Assembly (NCBI RefSeq): GCF_900112425.1
Contig: NZ_FOLP01000021.1
Coordinates: 39,808-103,807, forward strand
DNA from: Variovorax sp. OK212
GTDB lineage: Bacteria; Pseudomonadota; Gammaproteobacteria; Burkholderiales; Burkholderiaceae_C
Direction of reading: 5' to 3'
Length of the DNA: 64,000 nt
In this document: positions 8,885 through 16,908 of the stretch, one piece after another
How the letters are laid out: every line of letters begins with the position of its first letter
How positions within the stretch are numbered: the first letter of the stretch is position 1
The notes under the pieces: model-generated
Databases searched by the model: none
Told to the model about the DNA's origin: nothing
The model's input: only the letters and a program-made list of their open reading frames with translations
Program-made: the position numbers and the translations under genes

Positions 8885-9388
8885 ATGAGCACACCGAACA
8901 TTCCCAACGACCCGGCCACCGGCGACTGGCAACTCCCCTGGGAGGGCGGCTGCCGCTGCGGCCAGGTGCGCCTGCGCATCAGCGCGCCGCCGCTGCTGGC
9001 CATGGCCTGCCACTGCACCGGCTGCCAGCGCATGACGGCCAGCGCCTTCTCGCTGTCGCTCGCCATTCCCACGCCGGGCTTCGAGGTGACGGCCGGCGAG
9101 CCGGTCATCGGCGGCCTGCACGGCGACTCGCACCATTGCTTCTGCCCGCACTGCAAGAGCTGGCTGTTCACCCGCACCGAAGGCCTGGACTACTTCGTCA
9201 ACATCCGCGCCGGCGCGCTCGACCACCATGAGTGGTTCGTGCCCTTCGTCGAGACCTGGACCGACGAGAAGCTGCCCTGGGCCTCGACGCCCGCGAAGCA
9301 CAGCTTCGGCGCCTTGCCCGCGATGGATGCGTTCCCGGCGCTGATCGAGGCGTATGCGAAAGAGGGCGCCCGGCCCGCCAAGCGCTGA
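8885..9388 (+). CDS. GFA/CENP-V domain zinc protein
   Basis: Small cytosolic protein (167 aa) of the glutathione-dependent formaldehyde-activating (GFA) family. Zinc-binding cysteines appear in the usual order: GGCRCGQ (Cys 23, 25), ACHCTGCQ (Cys 42, 44, 47) and HCFCPHCKSW (Cys 85, 87, 90). Most family members are not true formaldehyde-activating enzymes and have unknown substrates, so a general name is safer. The gene is divergent to the 2OG oxygenase and converges with a LysR gene. Nothing ties it to glutathione metabolism locally. Confidence 0.88.
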   Translation: MSTPNIPNDPATGDWQLPWEGGCRCGQVRLRISAPPLLAMACHCTGCQRMTASAFSLSLAIPTPGFEVTAGEPVIGGLHGDSHHCFCPHCKSWLFTRTEGLDYFVNIRAGALDHHEWFVPFVETWTDEKLPWASTPAKHSFGALPAMDAFPALIEAYAKEGARPAKR

Positions 9389-9441
9389 AACCTTGCCCGC
9401 AGCCGCAGCCGTTCGCGCGGCTGGCGTTCAGCCCGCCTGGC

Positions 9442-10362
9442 TCAACCCTGCTGCGCCTGCGCCTGTGCCTGCGCCTGCGCAAGCAGCCAGTCGCTGAAGA
9501 ACTTCAACAGCGGCCGCTGGTCGGCCCGCTCCGGTGTCACCAGGTAGTAGTTGCGCTCGCCCGACAGCGGCCGTGCGCAGGCCACCACCAGCTCGCCGCG
9601 CGCCAGTTCGTCGGCCACCAGCATGGTCGGCATCAACGCCACGCCGAGCCCGTGCGAGGCCGCCGCCGCGAGGATGGAGAACAGCTCGTAGCGCGGGCCG
9701 CCGCGCGCGTTGGGCGCGTCGATCTGCTGCGCGTCGAACCACTGGCGCCAGCCGTCGGGGCGCGTGCTCTGCTGCAGCAGCGGCATCTTCGCGATGACGG
9801 CGGGCGTCACGGCCTTGCCGCGCGCAAGCAGGGCGGGGCTGCACACCGGCACCACGTCCTCGTGCATCAGCAGCAGCGCGTGCGTGCCGGCCCAGTTCTC
9901 GACCTGCGCGGGCGTGCCGGCGTACAGCGCCGCGTCGAACTCGGCGTCGGCGAACAGAAAGGGCCGCGTGCGCGTCTCGATGTGCACCACCACGTCGGGC
10001 TGCAGCGCCGCGAAGCCCTTCAGGCGCGGCATCAGCCAGCGCGTGGCGAAGGTGGGCACGGCCGCCAGCGAGAGCGAGCCGCCTTCGCCCTGGTGCGCCA
10101 TGGCGTCGAGCGCGTCGCGCTCCATCGCCTGCAGCCGCATGGCCGTCTGCCGCGCATAGGCCGCGCCGCTGGCGGTGAGCGCCACGCCGTGGCGCGTGCG
10201 GCGGAACAATGCCACGCCCAGGAAGGCCTCGAGCGTGCCGATCTGGCGCGACACCGCGCTCTGCGTGAGGGCGAGTTCCTGCGCGGCGCGCGTGTAGCTC
10301 TCGTGGCGCGCGGCGGCGTCGAAGCACACGAGGGTCTGCAGCGGCGGGATCTTGCGGCGCAT
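9442..10362 (-). CDS. LysR-family regulator, GcvA-like (glutaryl-CoA dehydrogenase region)
   Basis: LysR regulator of 306 aa. The N-terminal winged helix (LQTLVCFDAAARHESYTRAAQELALTQSAVSRQIGTLEAFLGVALFRRTRHGVALT) is followed by the periplasmic-binding-like effector domain, closest in style to GcvA. The C-terminus ends in an AQAQAQAQAQ dipeptide run, encoded by a short 6-nt repeat at 9446-9480, which may vary in length. It is divergent to glutaryl-CoA dehydrogenase (183-bp gap), so it most likely controls that operon with glutarate, glutaryl-CoA or a related metabolite as effector. That role is inferred from position. Confidence 0.9.
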   Translation of the reverse strand: MRRKIPPLQTLVCFDAAARHESYTRAAQELALTQSAVSRQIGTLEAFLGVALFRRTRHGVALTASGAAYARQTAMRLQAMERDALDAMAHQGEGGSLSLAAVPTFATRWLMPRLKGFAALQPDVVVHIETRTRPFLFADAEFDAALYAGTPAQVENWAGTHALLLMHEDVVPVCSPALLARGKAVTPAVIAKMPLLQQSTRPDGWRQWFDAQQIDAPNARGGPRYELFSILAAAASHGLGVALMPTMLVADELARGELVVACARPLSGERNYYLVTPERADQRPLLKFFSDWLLAQAQAQAQAQQG

Positions 10363-10421
10363 GTATGCCTGGAAAGTAGGAATGGAGCGGGGCGCTTCTC
10401 AATGAAGATGTGGCCCGAACA

Positions 10422-10431
10422 TCTTGCAAGA
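10422..10431. promoter_or_regulatory. Candidate operator in the LysR/gcdH intergenic region
   Basis: The perfect palindrome TCTTGCAAGA lies within ATCTTGCAAGACAT, 60 bp from the LysR start and 116 bp from the gcdH start. The AT-rich stretch CTATAAACGCATATC just downstream could include promoter elements. The palindrome is not the classic T-N11-A box, so the assignment is weak. Confidence 0.35.
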
Positions 10432-10546
10432 CATTCTATAAACGCATATCTGGGTGCGCAATCCTCGTTTGCGTCATGGTGCCTGCGTGGCTAGGATCGA
10501 CCGATTCCCCTCTTTTTTCTCTTTTCCCCTCTTCCGGAGACAGCAC

Positions 10547-11746
10547 ATGGCCGCCAAAGCGCAATTCCACTGGGACGATCCCCTTCTTCTCGACCAGCAA
10601 CTGACCGACGAAGAACGCATGATCCGCGACGCGGCCAACGCCTACTGCCAGGAGCGCCTGGCGCCCCGCGTCATCGAGGGCTTCCGCACCGGTGAAACCG
10701 ACCCCGCCATCTTTCGCGAAATGGGCGCGCTCGGCCTGCTGGGCCCGACGATTCCCGAGCAGTACGGCGGCCCCGGCCTGAACTACGTGGCCTACGGCCT
10801 GATCGCGCGCGAAGTCGAACGCGTCGACTCGGGCTACCGCTCGATGGCCAGCGTGCAGAGCTCGCTGGTGATGGTGCCGATCTTCGAATTCGGCACCGAA
10901 GGCCAGAAGCAGAAGTTCCTGCCCAAGCTCGCCACCGGCGAATGGATCGGCTGCTTCGGCCTGACCGAACCCGACCACGGCTCCGACCCCGGCAGCATGG
11001 CCACGCGCGCCAAGAAGGTGCCGGGCGGCTACTCGCTCAGCGGCTCGAAGATGTGGATCAGCAACTCCCCCATCGCCGACGTGTTCGTGGTGTGGGCCAA
11101 GGAAGTCAGCGAAAGCGGCACCGTGGGCCCGATCCGCGGCTTCGTGCTCGAAAAGGGCATGAAGGGCCTGAGCGCCCCCGCCATCCACGGCAAGGTCGGC
11201 CTGCGCGCCAGCATCACCGGTGAAATCGTGATGGACGGCGTGTTCTGCCCCGAGGAAAACGCCTTCCCCGAAGTGCAAGGCCTGAAGGGCCCGTTCACCT
11301 GCCTGAACAGCGCCCGCTACGGCATCTCGTGGGGCGCCCTGGGTGCCGCCGAAGACTGCTGGCACCGCGCCCGCCAGTACACGCTGGACCGCAAGCAGTT
11401 CGGCCGCCCGCTCGCGGCCAACCAGCTGATCCAGAAGAAGCTGGCCGACATGCAGACCGAGATCACGCTGGGCCTGCAAGGCAGCCTGCGCCTGGGCCGC
11501 ATGAAGGACGAAGGCACGGCCGCGGTGGAAATCACCTCGATCATGAAGCGCAACAACTGCGGCAAGTCGCTGGACATCGCCCGCATGGCGCGCGACATGA
11601 TGGGCGGCAACGGCATCAGCGACGAGTTCGGCGTGGCACGCCACCTGGTGAACCTGGAAGTCGTGAACACCTACGAAGGCACGCACGACATCCACGCGCT
11701 CATCCTGGGCCGCGCCATCACCGGCATCGCAGCTTTCGCCAACTAA
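10547..11746 (+). CDS. gcdH: Glutaryl-CoA dehydrogenase
   Basis: FAD-dependent acyl-CoA dehydrogenase (399 aa) that oxidises and decarboxylates glutaryl-CoA to crotonyl-CoA in lysine, tryptophan and benzoate catabolism. Family blocks are clear: CFGLTEPDHGSDPGSM (flavin and substrate binding), KMWISNSPIADVFVVWAK, and the C-terminal catalytic base Glu 377 in VNTYEGTHDIHALILGRA. GLTEPDHGSDP and the glutamate position separate it from short-chain acyl-CoA dehydrogenases. The start at 10547 follows a GGAGA ribosome site. The CoA-transferase gene follows after only 6 bp, which supports a glutarate-use operon under the divergent LysR. Confidence 0.95.
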   Translation: MAAKAQFHWDDPLLLDQQLTDEERMIRDAANAYCQERLAPRVIEGFRTGETDPAIFREMGALGLLGPTIPEQYGGPGLNYVAYGLIAREVERVDSGYRSMASVQSSLVMVPIFEFGTEGQKQKFLPKLATGEWIGCFGLTEPDHGSDPGSMATRAKKVPGGYSLSGSKMWISNSPIADVFVVWAKEVSESGTVGPIRGFVLEKGMKGLSAPAIHGKVGLRASITGEIVMDGVFCPEENAFPEVQGLKGPFTCLNSARYGISWGALGAAEDCWHRARQYTLDRKQFGRPLAANQLIQKKLADMQTEITLGLQGSLRLGRMKDEGTAAVEITSIMKRNNCGKSLDIARMARDMMGGNGISDEFGVARHLVNLEVVNTYEGTHDIHALILGRAITGIAAFAN

Positions 11747-11752
11747 GAACGC

Positions 11753-12991
11753 ATGACAACGAAGCCCGCAGCACTCGACGGCATCAAGGTCCTCGATCTG
11801 TCCCGCGTGCTCGCGGGCCCGTGGTGCACGCAGATCCTGGCGGACCTGGGCGCCGACGTCGTCAAGATCGAACGCCCCGGCGTCGGCGACGACACGCGCA
11901 CCTGGGGCCCGCCCTTCATCAAGGACGCGGACGGCAACGACAGCGACCAGGCCAGCTACTTCACCGCCTGCAACCGCAACAAGCGCTCGGTCACCATCGA
12001 CATGGCCACGCCCGACGGGCAGGCGCTGCTCAAGCAGATGGCGGCGCAGGCCGACATCGTGGTGGAGAACTTCAAGACCGGCGGCCTGAAGCAGTACGGC
12101 CTCGACCAGGAAAGCCTGCGCGCGGCCAACCCGCGCCTCATCTACTGCAGCGTGACCGGCTTCGGCCACGACGGCCCCTACGCCGAGCGCGCGGGCTACG
12201 ACCTGATGATCCAGGCCATGACCGGCATGATGAGCATCACCGGCCGTCCCGACGACGTGCCCGGCGGCGGCCCGCTGCGCGTGGGCGTGGCGCTCACCGA
12301 CCTGTTCACCGGCGTCTACGCCAGCACCGCCATCCTCGCGGCGCTGCAGGTGCGCGACCGCACCGGCGAAGGCCAGCACATCGACATGGCGCTGCTCGAC
12401 GTGGGCATGGCCATCCTCGCGAACCAGGCCAGCGCCTTCCTCAACACCGGCAAGGCGCCCGGCCGCCAGGGCAACACGCACCCGAGCCTGGCGCCGTACC
12501 AGGACTTCCCGACGCAGGACGGCTCGATGCTGCTGGCCGTCGGCAACAACGGCCAGTTCGCGCGCTTCTGCGAAGCGGCCGGCCACTCCGAGTGGGCGAG
12601 CGACGCACGCTTTGCCACCAACACGCTGCGCGTGAAGCACCGCCTGGTGCTGATCCCGATGATGGAAGAGCTCACGCGCACCCGCACCACGGCCGCGTGG
12701 GTCACGCTGCTTGAAGACAAGGCCGTGCCCTGCGGCCCGATCAACGACATCGCGCAGGCCTTCGACGACGCGCAGGTCCAGGCGCGCGGCCTGAAGGTCA
12801 CGATGCCGCGCGACGCGGGCGACGGCATTGCCAGCATCACCGGCGTGGCGAGCCCGCTGCGCCTGTCGGCCACGCCGCCGGTGCTGCGCCATGCGCCACC
12901 GGCACTCGGCCAGCACACGCAGGAAGTGCTGGCGGAAATGGGCATCGACGCCGCCCGCTTCGATGCCCTGCGCTCGGCCGGCGTGGTCTGA
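11753..12991 (+). CDS. CaiB/BaiF family CoA-transferase (probable glutarate CoA-transferase)
   Basis: Class III CoA-transferase (412 aa) that moves CoA between carboxylic acids through an aspartyl-CoA intermediate. Family blocks include the N-terminal LDLSRVLAGPWCTQILADLGADVVKIE, VENFKTGGLKQYGLD and GVALTDLFTGVYA, where Asp 183 is the probable nucleophile. Because it follows gcdH after 6 bp, the likely reaction is succinyl-CoA plus glutarate to glutaryl-CoA, as for mammalian SUGCT; this is inferred from context, not from specificity residues. It is followed by a VOC protein after 24 bp. Confidence 0.88.
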   Translation: MTTKPAALDGIKVLDLSRVLAGPWCTQILADLGADVVKIERPGVGDDTRTWGPPFIKDADGNDSDQASYFTACNRNKRSVTIDMATPDGQALLKQMAAQADIVVENFKTGGLKQYGLDQESLRAANPRLIYCSVTGFGHDGPYAERAGYDLMIQAMTGMMSITGRPDDVPGGGPLRVGVALTDLFTGVYASTAILAALQVRDRTGEGQHIDMALLDVGMAILANQASAFLNTGKAPGRQGNTHPSLAPYQDFPTQDGSMLLAVGNNGQFARFCEAAGHSEWASDARFATNTLRVKHRLVLIPMMEELTRTRTTAAWVTLLEDKAVPCGPINDIAQAFDDAQVQARGLKVTMPRDAGDGIASITGVASPLRLSATPPVLRHAPPALGQHTQEVLAEMGIDAARFDALRSAGVV

Positions 12992-13015
12992 CGCCGCTGC
13001 CATGACAAGGCCGGC

Positions 13016-13444
13016 ATGACGAGCCCGATGCGCCCACCGTTCGCGGTGCTGCGCATCGACCACGTCGTGCTGCGCGTGAAGGACATGGCGCGCGCCGTCG
13101 CGTTCTATGCCGACGTGCTCGGCTGCACCGTCGAGAAGCGCCGCGACGACCTGGGCCTGGTGCACCTGCGCGCCGGCGCCAGCCTCATCGACCTCGTCAC
13201 GCCCGACGGCCCGCTGGGCCGCCAGGGCGGTGCGCTGCCCGGCGCCGAGGGCCGCAACGTCGACCATCTCTGCCTGCGCGTCGAGCCCTTCGACGAGGCG
13301 GGCATCCGCGCGCTGATGGCGCGCCACGGCGTGGCCCTTCACGGCGGCGTGCAGAACAACTTCGGCGCCGAGGGCAACGGCCCGTCGATCTACCTGAGCG
13401 ACCCCGACGGCAACACCGTCGAGCTCAAGGGCCCGGCCGCCTAG
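13016..13444 (+). CDS. VOC-family metalloprotein (glyoxalase/bleomycin-resistance fold)
   Basis: Small enzyme-like protein (142 aa) with two beta-alpha-beta-beta-beta modules. The metal ligands expected for a VOC site are present: His 16 (RIDHVVL), His 84 (NVDHLCL) and Glu 136 (NTVELKG). DPDGNTVEL is the usual C-terminal block. The reaction (lyase, dioxygenase, thiol transfer or resistance) cannot be deduced. It lies 24 bp after the CoA-transferase on the same strand and may share its transcript, but has no evident link to glutarate. Confidence 0.82.
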   Translation: MTSPMRPPFAVLRIDHVVLRVKDMARAVAFYADVLGCTVEKRRDDLGLVHLRAGASLIDLVTPDGPLGRQGGALPGAEGRNVDHLCLRVEPFDEAGIRALMARHGVALHGGVQNNFGAEGNGPSIYLSDPDGNTVELKGPAA

Positions 13445-13507
13445 CTGCGGCCCGGCCGGTCGGCTGCCCCCTGCGCGGCCGCCTTTCCCCGTCTTTCATT
13501 TCCGATT

Positions 13508-13541
13508 TGTACGCCACTGTGTCCGGCCGGCGCGGCGTACA
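13508..13541. promoter_or_regulatory. Inverted repeat TGTACGCC/GGCGTACA
   Basis: An 8-bp perfect inverted repeat (13508-13515 and 13534-13541) with an 18-nt spacer lies in the 244-bp gap before the secreted-protein gene. The gap also holds a short CA run (13619-13630) and an AGGAGG purine stretch (13633-13638). No T-tract follows, so it is more likely a protein site or promoter element than a terminator. Confidence 0.3.
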
Positions 13542-13688
13542 CACGCGCATGCAAATCTGCCGGTGGCTCGACACATCGCGGATACAGCCCGCCGATGTAA
13601 TTCATGCATCGCCACCGACGACACACACACAGAGGAGGCGATGGTGTTCAACCGACCCCTTCACCCTTCATCTTCGAAAGACATTGCC

Positions 13689-14069
13689 ATGAAAACCACC
13701 AAGCTCCTGATCGCCGCCGCCGCTCTTTCCGCTTTCGCCATGGGCGCCAGCGCGGAGAACTACCAGGGCGTGCTGCAATTCCAGTCGTCCGCCAGCCGCA
13801 CCGCCGTGCAGGCCGCGGGTGTGGCCGCCGCCCACGTTGCAGACCCGTACGCCGACGGTGCCACCGCGGGCGTGCCCGCCGTCGTGGCCGGCCTGAGCGA
13901 CCGTGCCCAGGCCCGTGCCGGCGCCATCGCCGCGGCCCGCGCCGGCAACATCTACGCAGACGGTGCAGGCGCCGGCCCCAACGAGCGCTTCGCCAGCACG
14001 CTGGACCGCGCCGCGGTGCGCGCCCAGGCCGTTGCCACGGCCCACGGCATCGATCGCCTGGCGCTCTGA
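13689..14069 (+). CDS. Small secreted Ala-rich repeat protein, function unknown
   Basis: Exported protein of 126 aa with a clear Sec signal peptide (MKTTKLLIAAAALSAFAMGASA, cleavage before ENYQG). The mature part is Ala-rich and internally repetitive: segments resembling RxxAVQAAGVAAAH, RAQARAGAIAAARAG and RAAVRAQAVATAHG recur, separated by PYADGATAG and IYADGAGAG. I recognise no domain. A second in-frame ATG at 13641 sits close behind an AGAGGAGG purine run and would add 16 residues ahead of the signal peptide; the start at 13689 fits a secretion signal better. Ohr follows after 56 bp, so a shared oxidative-stress or envelope role is possible but unproven. Confidence 0.72.
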   Translation: MKTTKLLIAAAALSAFAMGASAENYQGVLQFQSSASRTAVQAAGVAAAHVADPYADGATAGVPAVVAGLSDRAQARAGAIAAARAGNIYADGAGAGPNERFASTLDRAAVRAQAVATAHGIDRLAL

Positions 14070-14125
14070 GCCCGGCCCGCGCGACACCACTTTCACCACG
14101 ACCCCCTCTCATCCAAGGAAGCACC

Positions 14126-14539
14126 ATGACCGACAAGCAAGTCCTCTACACCGGCAAGACCCACACCACCGGCGGCCGCCAGGGCGCATCGCGCAGCAGC
14201 GACGGCAACCTCGACATCCAGCTGTCGCCTCCCGGCGGCAACGGCACGGGCACCAACCCCGAGCAGCTGTTCGCGGCCGGCTGGTCGGCCTGCTTCATCG
14301 GCGCCATGGGCAAGGCCGCGGGCGGCCTGAAGGTCAAGCTGCCGGCCGACCTGGCGGTGGATGCCGAGGTCGACCTGGTGCTGCAGGAAGGCCAGTACCT
14401 GCTGCAGGCGCGCCTGAACGTGAGCCTGCCGGGCCTGGACCGCGAGACCGCGCGCGCCGTGGTCGACATCGCGCACCAGACCTGCCCGTACTCCAAGCTC
14501 ACGCGCGGCAACATCGACGTCGAGCTGAACCTGGTCTGA
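14126..14539 (+). CDS. Organic hydroperoxide resistance protein (Ohr/OsmC family)
   Basis: Thiol-dependent peroxidase (137 aa) that reduces organic hydroperoxides in the cytosol. The two redox cysteines are present: Cys 56 in GWSACFIGAM and Cys 120 in HQTCPYSKLTRG, with the Ohr N-terminus VLYTGKTHTTGGRQG and conserved Arg 18. The TCPYSK block marks Ohr rather than OsmC. The start is preceded by a good AAGGAAG ribosome site. No OhrR (MarR) gene lies nearby, so the usual local repressor is missing here or encoded elsewhere. Confidence 0.93.
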   Translation: MTDKQVLYTGKTHTTGGRQGASRSSDGNLDIQLSPPGGNGTGTNPEQLFAAGWSACFIGAMGKAAGGLKVKLPADLAVDAEVDLVLQEGQYLLQARLNVSLPGLDRETARAVVDIAHQTCPYSKLTRGNIDVELNLV

Positions 14540-14661
14540 GCCTCCTGTCGGCACGCGCGTTCGCCCCTGCCTGCCTGTTTGCCTGTTTTCAACGGGCGGG
14601 CTCGCGCATAGACTCCGCCTTCTCTGCAACCCAGGCCGGCTTCGCCGCCGGAACGCGACGT

Positions 14662-15285
14662 ATGAGCAGCAGCAAGGTCTTCTTCGACGTGGGCATCTCG
14701 CTCGACGGCTACATGGCGGGCCCGAACGCCAGCCCCGGCAACCCGATGGGCGACGGCGCGCGCGCCATGCACGGCTGGATCTTCCAGACCGCCACCTTCC
14801 GCGAGATCCTGGGCATGCCCGGCGGCGAGCGGGGCACGCCCGACGACGCACGCGTCCAGCAGGTGTTCGCGCGCGCCGGGGCCTATGTGATGGGGCGGCG
14901 CATGTTCGACGAGGGCGAGGTCGCCTGGCCCGAGAACCCGCCGTTTCGCGGCCCCGTGTACGTGCTCACGCATTCGCCGCGCGAGCCGTGGGTGCGCCAG
15001 GGCGGCACCACCTTCCACTTCGTGACCGACGGCCTCGCGAGCGCGCTGGCCCAGGCCAAGGCCGCGGCCGGCGGCAAGGACGTGCGCATCTCCGGCGGCG
15101 TCGACACCGTCCGCCAGGCCATCCGCGCGGGCTTGCTCGACGAATGCACGATCCACGTCGCGCCGAACCTGCTGGGCGCGGGCCAGCGGCTGCTCGAGGG
15201 CCTCGCGCCCGGCGAGATGACGCTGGTGCCCGTGCGCGCCGACGGCTCGGCGCTGGTGACGCACCTGGACTATCGGTTCACCTGA
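14662..15285 (+). CDS. RibD C-terminal/dihydrofolate reductase-like protein
   Basis: Cytosolic reductase-like protein (207 aa) with the RibD C-terminal/DHFR fold: KVFFDVGISLDGYMAG at the N-terminus, YVMGRRMFDEGE, and the NADPH-site block DVRISGGVDTVRQAIRAGLLDE. Such stand-alone proteins are often annotated dihydrofolate reductase family, yet most lack proven activity on folate. It stands alone on the plus strand. Its stop codon is the first three bases of a 23-bp tandem duplication (15283-15328). Confidence 0.85.
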   Translation: MSSSKVFFDVGISLDGYMAGPNASPGNPMGDGARAMHGWIFQTATFREILGMPGGERGTPDDARVQQVFARAGAYVMGRRMFDEGEVAWPENPPFRGPVYVLTHSPREPWVRQGGTTFHFVTDGLASALAQAKAAAGGKDVRISGGVDTVRQAIRAGLLDECTIHVAPNLLGAGQRLLEGLAPGEMTLVPVRADGSALVTHLDYRFT

Positions 15286-15328
15286 ACGAGGCCTGAGCCG
15301 TGACGTGAACGAGGCCTGAGCCGTGACG
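15283..15328. repeat. 23-bp perfect tandem duplication
   Basis: A 23-bp unit beginning TGAACGAGGCCTGAGC occurs twice head to tail, at 15283-15305 and 15306-15328, followed by a partial third match (TGAGCGA). The first copy begins with the stop codon of the reductase-like gene. It looks like a recent slipped-strand duplication in the gap before the lipoprotein gene at 15389. Confidence 0.85.
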
Positions 15329-15388
15329 TGAGCGAAGGAGAATGGTGGCGCGCGCTCGCGCACACAACAATTCTTCAGGGAGCTCCCC

Positions 15389-15973
15389 ATGTCCGAACAT
15401 CCGTTCGCTGCGCGCGTTGCCGCGCGGCTGTCCTTCGCCGTGTCCGCGGTCGCCGCAACCGCGCTGCTCGCCGCCTGCGGCTCGCGCCAGCCGGCCCCGC
15501 CCGAGCCGCCGCCCGCCACCGCCACGCCGCGCAACAGCGTCGTCATGCCCGCCGTTGCCTACGGCACCACCGCCAAGGGCGTGCAGCTGACGAAGGCCGA
15601 CGACGCGTGCGACGTGCCCGCGTCGTTGCGCCAAGCCGTGCAGGACCAGTTGCTCGACCCCTACGAGTTCGTGCTGGCGCCACCGGCACCCGCTGCGGCA
15701 CAGGCCGCGCCTTCGCTGAAGCTGGAGATCACCGACCTGCTCGCGAATGCGGGCGGCCTGTACGGCGGCCCCAAGATCGTCCAGCTGCGCGGCACGCTGG
15801 AGCGCCAGGGCGAAGCGCCCGCCAGGTTCACCGCGCAGCGCCAGATGTTCATCTACTTCGGCATGCCGCGCAGCACCTGCAGCATGGTCGGTGTCGTGAC
15901 CTACAAGCTGGGCGAGGACATCGCGCAGTGGCTGCTGAAGCCGCTGGACGGCGCGGTGCTGGGCGAGCGCTGA
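15389..15973 (+). CDS. Putative lipoprotein, function unknown
   Basis: Predicted lipoprotein of 194 aa. The signal region FAVSAVAATALLAACGSRQ has a lipobox LAAC, so the mature chain starts with Cys near residue 30, followed by a Pro-rich linker (PAPPEPPPATATP). The folded part (about 60-194) contains two further cysteines (DDACDVP and RSTCSMVG) that may form a disulfide, and a repeated pattern of amphipathic strands. I recognise no family. The next gene follows after 13 bp on the same strand, suggesting a two-gene transcript. Confidence 0.75.
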   Translation: MSEHPFAARVAARLSFAVSAVAATALLAACGSRQPAPPEPPPATATPRNSVVMPAVAYGTTAKGVQLTKADDACDVPASLRQAVQDQLLDPYEFVLAPPAPAAAQAAPSLKLEITDLLANAGGLYGGPKIVQLRGTLERQGEAPARFTAQRQMFIYFGMPRSTCSMVGVVTYKLGEDIAQWLLKPLDGAVLGER

Positions 15974-15986
15974 GCACTGCAAGGAC

Positions 15987-16400
15987 ATGGCGAACCACGA
16001 GGCCGCACAGCCGGTCGAAGCGGTTGCGATGGCAAGCGCCTCCGGTGCCGTCGCCTCGGCTGAAGTCGTGCGCGTCGACTACGCGATGCACCGGCTGGAG
16101 GTGACCGTGCGCAGCGCGACGCACGGCACCTCGGTCAAGATCGGCTTCGGCGAGGTCGCGGCCTACCGCGTCATGGACGAGCGGGACTTCGGCGAATACT
16201 GGCCTGCCTGCGCGTCGCCCGACGGCCTGCTGTTCCAGATCCGGTCGGGCGGCTGGCTGGCGAAGGAACGGGTTCGCCCCGGCAGCTGCATCGCCTTTCA
16301 TGGCGATCTTCGCGAGTACCTGGTCGCAGGAATCACCGACTGCGTCTGCGTGCTTTGTGCCGCAGAGCCCACCATCGAGCCGTATCAGGGCGTGGCCTAA
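15987..16400 (+). CDS. Hypothetical protein
   Basis: A protein of 137 aa with no signal peptide and no recognised domain. After a 25-residue Ala-rich start it has an alternating strand pattern (VVRVDYAMHRLEVTVRSATHGTSVKIGFGEVAAYRVMDERDFGEYW) and ends in CVCVLCAAEPTIEPY. This layout resembles small beta-rich immunity-like or accessory proteins, but that is a loose comparison. It sits 13 bp after the lipoprotein and its stop overlaps the stop of the convergent CopD-like gene by 4 nt. Confidence 0.65.
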   Translation: MANHEAAQPVEAVAMASASGAVASAEVVRVDYAMHRLEVTVRSATHGTSVKIGFGEVAAYRVMDERDFGEYWPACASPDGLLFQIRSGGWLAKERVRPGSCIAFHGDLREYLVAGITDCVCVLCAAEPTIEPYQGVA

Positions 16401-16855
16401 CCCGCCCGCCCGATGATCGCCACCCCGAACACCACCACCCCCAGCGCCAGGTTCACCGTCACCAGCTGGCGCACCGTGTTCAGCCGCGCCGCGGCCACCG
16501 GCCATGCGCTCTGTTCCACCGCGCGCCGCAGCGCCTTGAACACCGACGCGCGGATGTAGACGTAGATCGCGGCCATCACGATCGCGATGCTCATCATGGC
16601 TTGCACGCGCCAGTGCACGCTGCGAAAGCCGCCGGTCGCGAGGATCATCGCCACGCCAGTCACGAACAGCAGCGTGAGCGCCGCGTCCACGCCGATGAAG
16701 AAGCGCCGCAGCGTCGCGGCCATCATGCGCAGGCGCAGCGGCGGCTCCAGCGTGGCGACGGCGGACGGGCGCACCGCGAAGTGCAGGGTCGCCATGCCGC
16801 CGACCCAGAAGGCGGCGCACAGCAGATGGACGAAGAGGGGAACGACGTAGGACAT
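16397..16855 (-). CDS. CopD-family integral membrane protein
   Basis: Inner-membrane protein of 152 aa with four predicted transmembrane helices. The pattern VPLFVHLLCAAFWVGGMATLHFAVRP and the later LRRAVEQSAW..RLNTVRQLVTVNLALGVVVFGVAIIG are those of the CopD/PcoD copper-resistance domain family. The His-Leu-Leu-x-Ala-x-Phe-Trp-Val-Gly core is conserved. No copper gene partner (CopC, CopA) is nearby, so a copper role is not shown. Its TAG stop overlaps the stop of the plus-strand neighbour. Confidence 0.82.
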   Translation of the reverse strand: MSYVVPLFVHLLCAAFWVGGMATLHFAVRPSAVATLEPPLRLRMMAATLRRFFIGVDAALTLLFVTGVAMILATGGFRSVHWRVQAMMSIAIVMAAIYVYIRASVFKALRRAVEQSAWPVAAARLNTVRQLVTVNLALGVVVFGVAIIGRAG

Positions 16856-16908
16856 GGGGCCCGATCAGAACACCGAACGGGCCGTCCGCGCAACGCCGTT
16901 GCCGCCGG

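Noticed and set aside
10436..13342. A 968-codon minus-strand frame opposite gcdH and the CoA-transferase
   Set aside because: Antisense to three clear genes; the His/Gln/Ala/Arg-rich composition is that of a shadow frame.
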